Below, in pieces: positions 62,000-64,000 of a stretch of 64,000 nt of DNA (positions are counted from its first letter, which is position 1; every line of letters begins with the position of its first letter). Under the pieces are notes generated by a model. That model was not told the DNA's origin. It saw only the letters and a program-made list of their open reading frames with translations, and did not search any database. The position numbers and the translations under genes were made by a program. Source of the DNA: Leclercia adecarboxylata (GTDB lineage Bacteria > Pseudomonadota > Gammaproteobacteria > Enterobacterales > Enterobacteriaceae); NCBI RefSeq assembly GCF_006171285.1, contig NZ_CP040889.1, positions 4,588,001 through 4,652,000 of the forward strand, read 5' to 3'.

Positions 62000-63343
62000 T
62001 CAGAGCAAACCGCAACGTCGCTTGCTGCGCTCTTCCGCCTCCTGGTAGAGAGTGAACTCGTCCAGCACCGGGCAACCCAGCGCTTCTTCAAAGGCATCGC
62101 GGCTGGCGTTGCCGTGGCTGCGGGCCTGGGTTTCGTTGCCAAGATTCGACTGGAAGATCCCCGCGGCGCTCACCGGGAGGAAATCCTCATAGGTGATGGG
62201 CTGAGCGACCACCCAGCCACGCTCGATCAGCGGCTGCGGATCGTCGCCGGGGCCAAAGGCCTGGCGGTGCGCCTCTCCGGCGGGCGTCAGGCGATAGCGG
62301 AACCACGCCAGCCCCTGACGGCGCAGGAAGATATCGCTGTCGGGAAATGCCTGGAAGACCTCCTGCAGGTGCAGCTGATGGGTCAGGTTATCCTTGCCGG
62401 TACCGGCCTCCGCCAGCAGACGATCGTAGAGGTCTCGCCCTTTCGGGGTTAACGCCACCCCGCGCTGTTCAATCTCGCCAAAGCGCGCGGTATGGGTGCC
62501 CCGCTGTTCTCCTGCAAACAGCACCGGCTCCTCCAGCGCCTTGAAGCTGGTCTGGCGCAGCAGCAGAGGCGTCTCCCGGCGCGGCGGCCCTTCGATCAGC
62601 ATCTTCGGTTCAATACCGTATTCGGGCATCAACGCCTGCACCCGGTCGATATCCAGCGTGCGCGGCGTCAGGTGGTTGATGTGGCAGCCGGGGAAGCAGA
62701 CCACGTCGGCAATCAACCGGTGTTCATTGTGTAGCGCCTGGTAGGTGTCGTGATCCACCGTGGCGTGGCGATGCCAGCGGAAGGTCTCCAGCGCTTCCTT
62801 AACAAACTCTTCGGCCTGCGCCGGGGTAAACGCCCCTTCCGCCTCGTACAGGTCGATCAGTTCCAGGCAGCGGGGGGTGAAGATGTTGCGCCGGGCGAGG
62901 ATCTCCGCCGCTTTCTCGCGCAGGGGCAGGTTGTCGATCAGATCGAGGCGCAGCAGCGAGGTAAAAATACGAAACGGGTTGCGGCACAGCGCGGCGTCAT
63001 CAACCGGACGAAACGCGGTTGAGTGGACCGGCACCCCGGCCTGGGAGAGATCGTAATAGCTGACCGGGAACATCCCCATAATGGCGAACATGCGCCGCAG
63101 GGTTGCCAGTTCCAGGGCCGTACCGACACGGATCGCCCCGTGGCGTTCCAGGTTGAGGCGAGCGAGTTCATCCGCGTTGGCCAGTTGTTCGTGCAGCTTC
63201 GGGTTGTTTTCCAGGACTGCCAGATTCACATCCGCTACCAGCTCCAGTAAGGTTCCGTACTGCGGAACTTCCTGCTGGTACATCGCCGACATAGCCTGCG
63301 AAAAGTTTTCCCGAATATCATCAGCCGTGATGGTGTTCGCCAT
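62000..63343 (-). CDS. ydcJ: DUF1338 metalloenzyme YdcJ (HglS-like)
   Basis: 447 residues, as in E. coli YdcJ. The VOC-like metal site is suggested by the histidine in LERHGAIRVGT, HINHLTPR and a later Glu. The homologue HglS converts 2-oxoadipate to D-2-hydroxyglutarate in lysine breakdown with Fe(II). GGAGG precedes the ATG. Divergent from ydcI as in E. coli. Confidence 0.93.
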   Translation of the reverse strand: MANTITADDIRENFSQAMSAMYQQEVPQYGTLLELVADVNLAVLENNPKLHEQLANADELARLNLERHGAIRVGTALELATLRRMFAIMGMFPVSYYDLSQAGVPVHSTAFRPVDDAALCRNPFRIFTSLLRLDLIDNLPLREKAAEILARRNIFTPRCLELIDLYEAEGAFTPAQAEEFVKEALETFRWHRHATVDHDTYQALHNEHRLIADVVCFPGCHINHLTPRTLDIDRVQALMPEYGIEPKMLIEGPPRRETPLLLRQTSFKALEEPVLFAGEQRGTHTARFGEIEQRGVALTPKGRDLYDRLLAEAGTGKDNLTHQLHLQEVFQAFPDSDIFLRRQGLAWFRYRLTPAGEAHRQAFGPGDDPQPLIERGWVVAQPITYEDFLPVSAAGIFQSNLGNETQARSHGNASRDAFEEALGCPVLDEFTLYQEAEERSKRRCGLL

Positions 63344-63518
63344 GATGTCATGCCTCCAGTGAATATTACCTGGAGTGTAGAGAAGGCCATTGCGCCTGTT
63401 TGGAAGAATTTACGAATTGTGATCTGGATGGAGAGGCGCGCGTTTCCTGAACTACCACGAATTTAAGCGGTTCAGGCCCCGGGCAACTATTTCAACCCCT
63501 TTCCAAAAAATGCTTGTT

Positions 63519-63535
63519 ATTCAATTAGATTGAAT
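63519..63535. promoter_or_regulatory. Perfect dyad upstream of ydcI
   Basis: ATTCAAT-TAG-ATTGAAT contains a T-N11-A LysR box. It lies about 82 bp before ydcI in the divergent ydcJ-ydcI gap (63344-63616), the usual place for LysR autoregulation. Confidence 0.6.
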
Positions 63536-63616
63536 GTTAATAATATTTTGCTAGCAGGTTATCAAAATTAAACAACTTCACTTGTCACGCGTAACGCTCT
63601 GTTTTTAACATCGCCT

Positions 63617-64000
63617 ATGGAAAAAAATGGTTTGTTTAGTCAGCGCATTCGTTTGCGCCATCTGCATACTTTTGTGGCCGTCGCTCAACAGGGAACACTG
63701 GGACGCGCGGCTGAAACCCTTAACCTGAGCCAGCCTGCGCTTTCAAAAACGCTGAACGAGCTGGAGCAGCTCACCGGCACGCGCCTGTTCGAACGTGGAC
63801 GCCTGGGCGCGCAGCTCACCCTGGTGGGCGAGCAGTTCCTGACCCACGCGGTCAAAGTCCTCGATGCCCTGAATACCGCGGGCCAGTCCCTGACCCGACG
63901 CAACGATGCGCCGGGCGACGTGGTGCGCATCGGCGCGCTGCCGACCGCGGCGCTGGGCATTCTTCCGGCGGTCATCGGCCAGTTCCATAAACAGCAGCGC
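63617..64000 (+). CDS. ydcI: LysR-family regulator YdcI (cut by window edge)
   Basis: The first 128 residues are present. MEKNGLFSQRIRLRHLHTFV and the HTH region GTLGRAAETLNLSQPALSKT are nearly identical to E. coli YdcI, which is linked to acid stress, pH homeostasis and gluconate/porin control. The ligand domain lies beyond the window. Confidence 0.95.
   Translation, partial: MEKNGLFSQRIRLRHLHTFVAVAQQGTLGRAAETLNLSQPALSKTLNELEQLTGTRLFERGRLGAQLTLVGEQFLTHAVKVLDALNTAGQSLTRRNDAPGDVVRIGALPTAALGILPAVIGQFHKQQR

Overview
This 64 kb window is chromosomal DNA from a member of the Enterobacteriaceae, most like Enterobacter, Lelliottia or a close relative. Most proteins are near-identical to Escherichia coli products. 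Gaps are filled with GC-rich REP/BIME elements of the Enterobacter type, and there is one full-length 127 bp ERIC element. There is no integrase, transposase, phage module, tRNA, rRNA or CRISPR array.

The backbone is the E. coli ydcI-to-ansP region, read here from ansP (left) to ydcI (right): ansP, yncE, pqqU(yncD), mcbR, curA, mnaT, ydcZ, ydcY, ortT, patD/ydcVUTS, ydcR, yncJ, rlhA, sutR, ydcO, ydcL, tehBA, ydcK, rimL, opgD, ydcJ, ydcI. It covers asparagine uptake, PQQ uptake, a putrescine/gamma-aminobutyraldehyde operon, 23S rRNA hydroxylation, tellurite resistance, L7/L12 acetylation and periplasmic glucan synthesis.

Accessory genes are slotted into this backbone. They are a chemoreceptor (6.0-7.6 kb), an XRE-cupin regulator (9.8-10.4 kb), an orphan dipeptide-binding protein (11.8-13.4 kb), the srfABC operon (13.7-20.1 kb), a five-gene lux-like cluster (20.4-27.4 kb), yeaR-yoaG (28.0-28.5 kb), an orphan flagellin (28.5-30.0 kb), a YmcF-like zinc-ribbon protein and a luciferase-like monooxygenase (37.4-39.0 kb), a CioAB-type bd oxidase with a tiny third subunit (39.6-42.2 kb), an AraC regulator/EamA exporter pair (46.4-48.3 kb), a DppA paralogue with a peptidase T paralogue (49.1-52.1 kb), and an aminotransferase/binding protein/LysR/esterase block (57.6-62.0 kb). 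The interval between ydcY and patD is the main insertion site, holding about 18 kb.

The least explained system is the 20.4-27.4 kb cluster: an MFS exporter, a LuxE-like acyl-protein synthetase with its C-terminal acyl-accepting cysteine, a fusion of a LuxC-type acyl reductase with an adenylate-forming domain, a second adenylate-forming enzyme, and a GNAT acyltransferase. It looks like a fatty-acid-reductase complex without luciferase, recruited to make and export a small molecule. A second theme is motility: the chemoreceptor and the orphan flagellin each have a well-spaced sigma-28 (FliA) promoter, and srfABC is reported to belong to the flagellar regulon in Salmonella. Several intergenic regions carry clear dyad or repeated operator candidates, listed separately.
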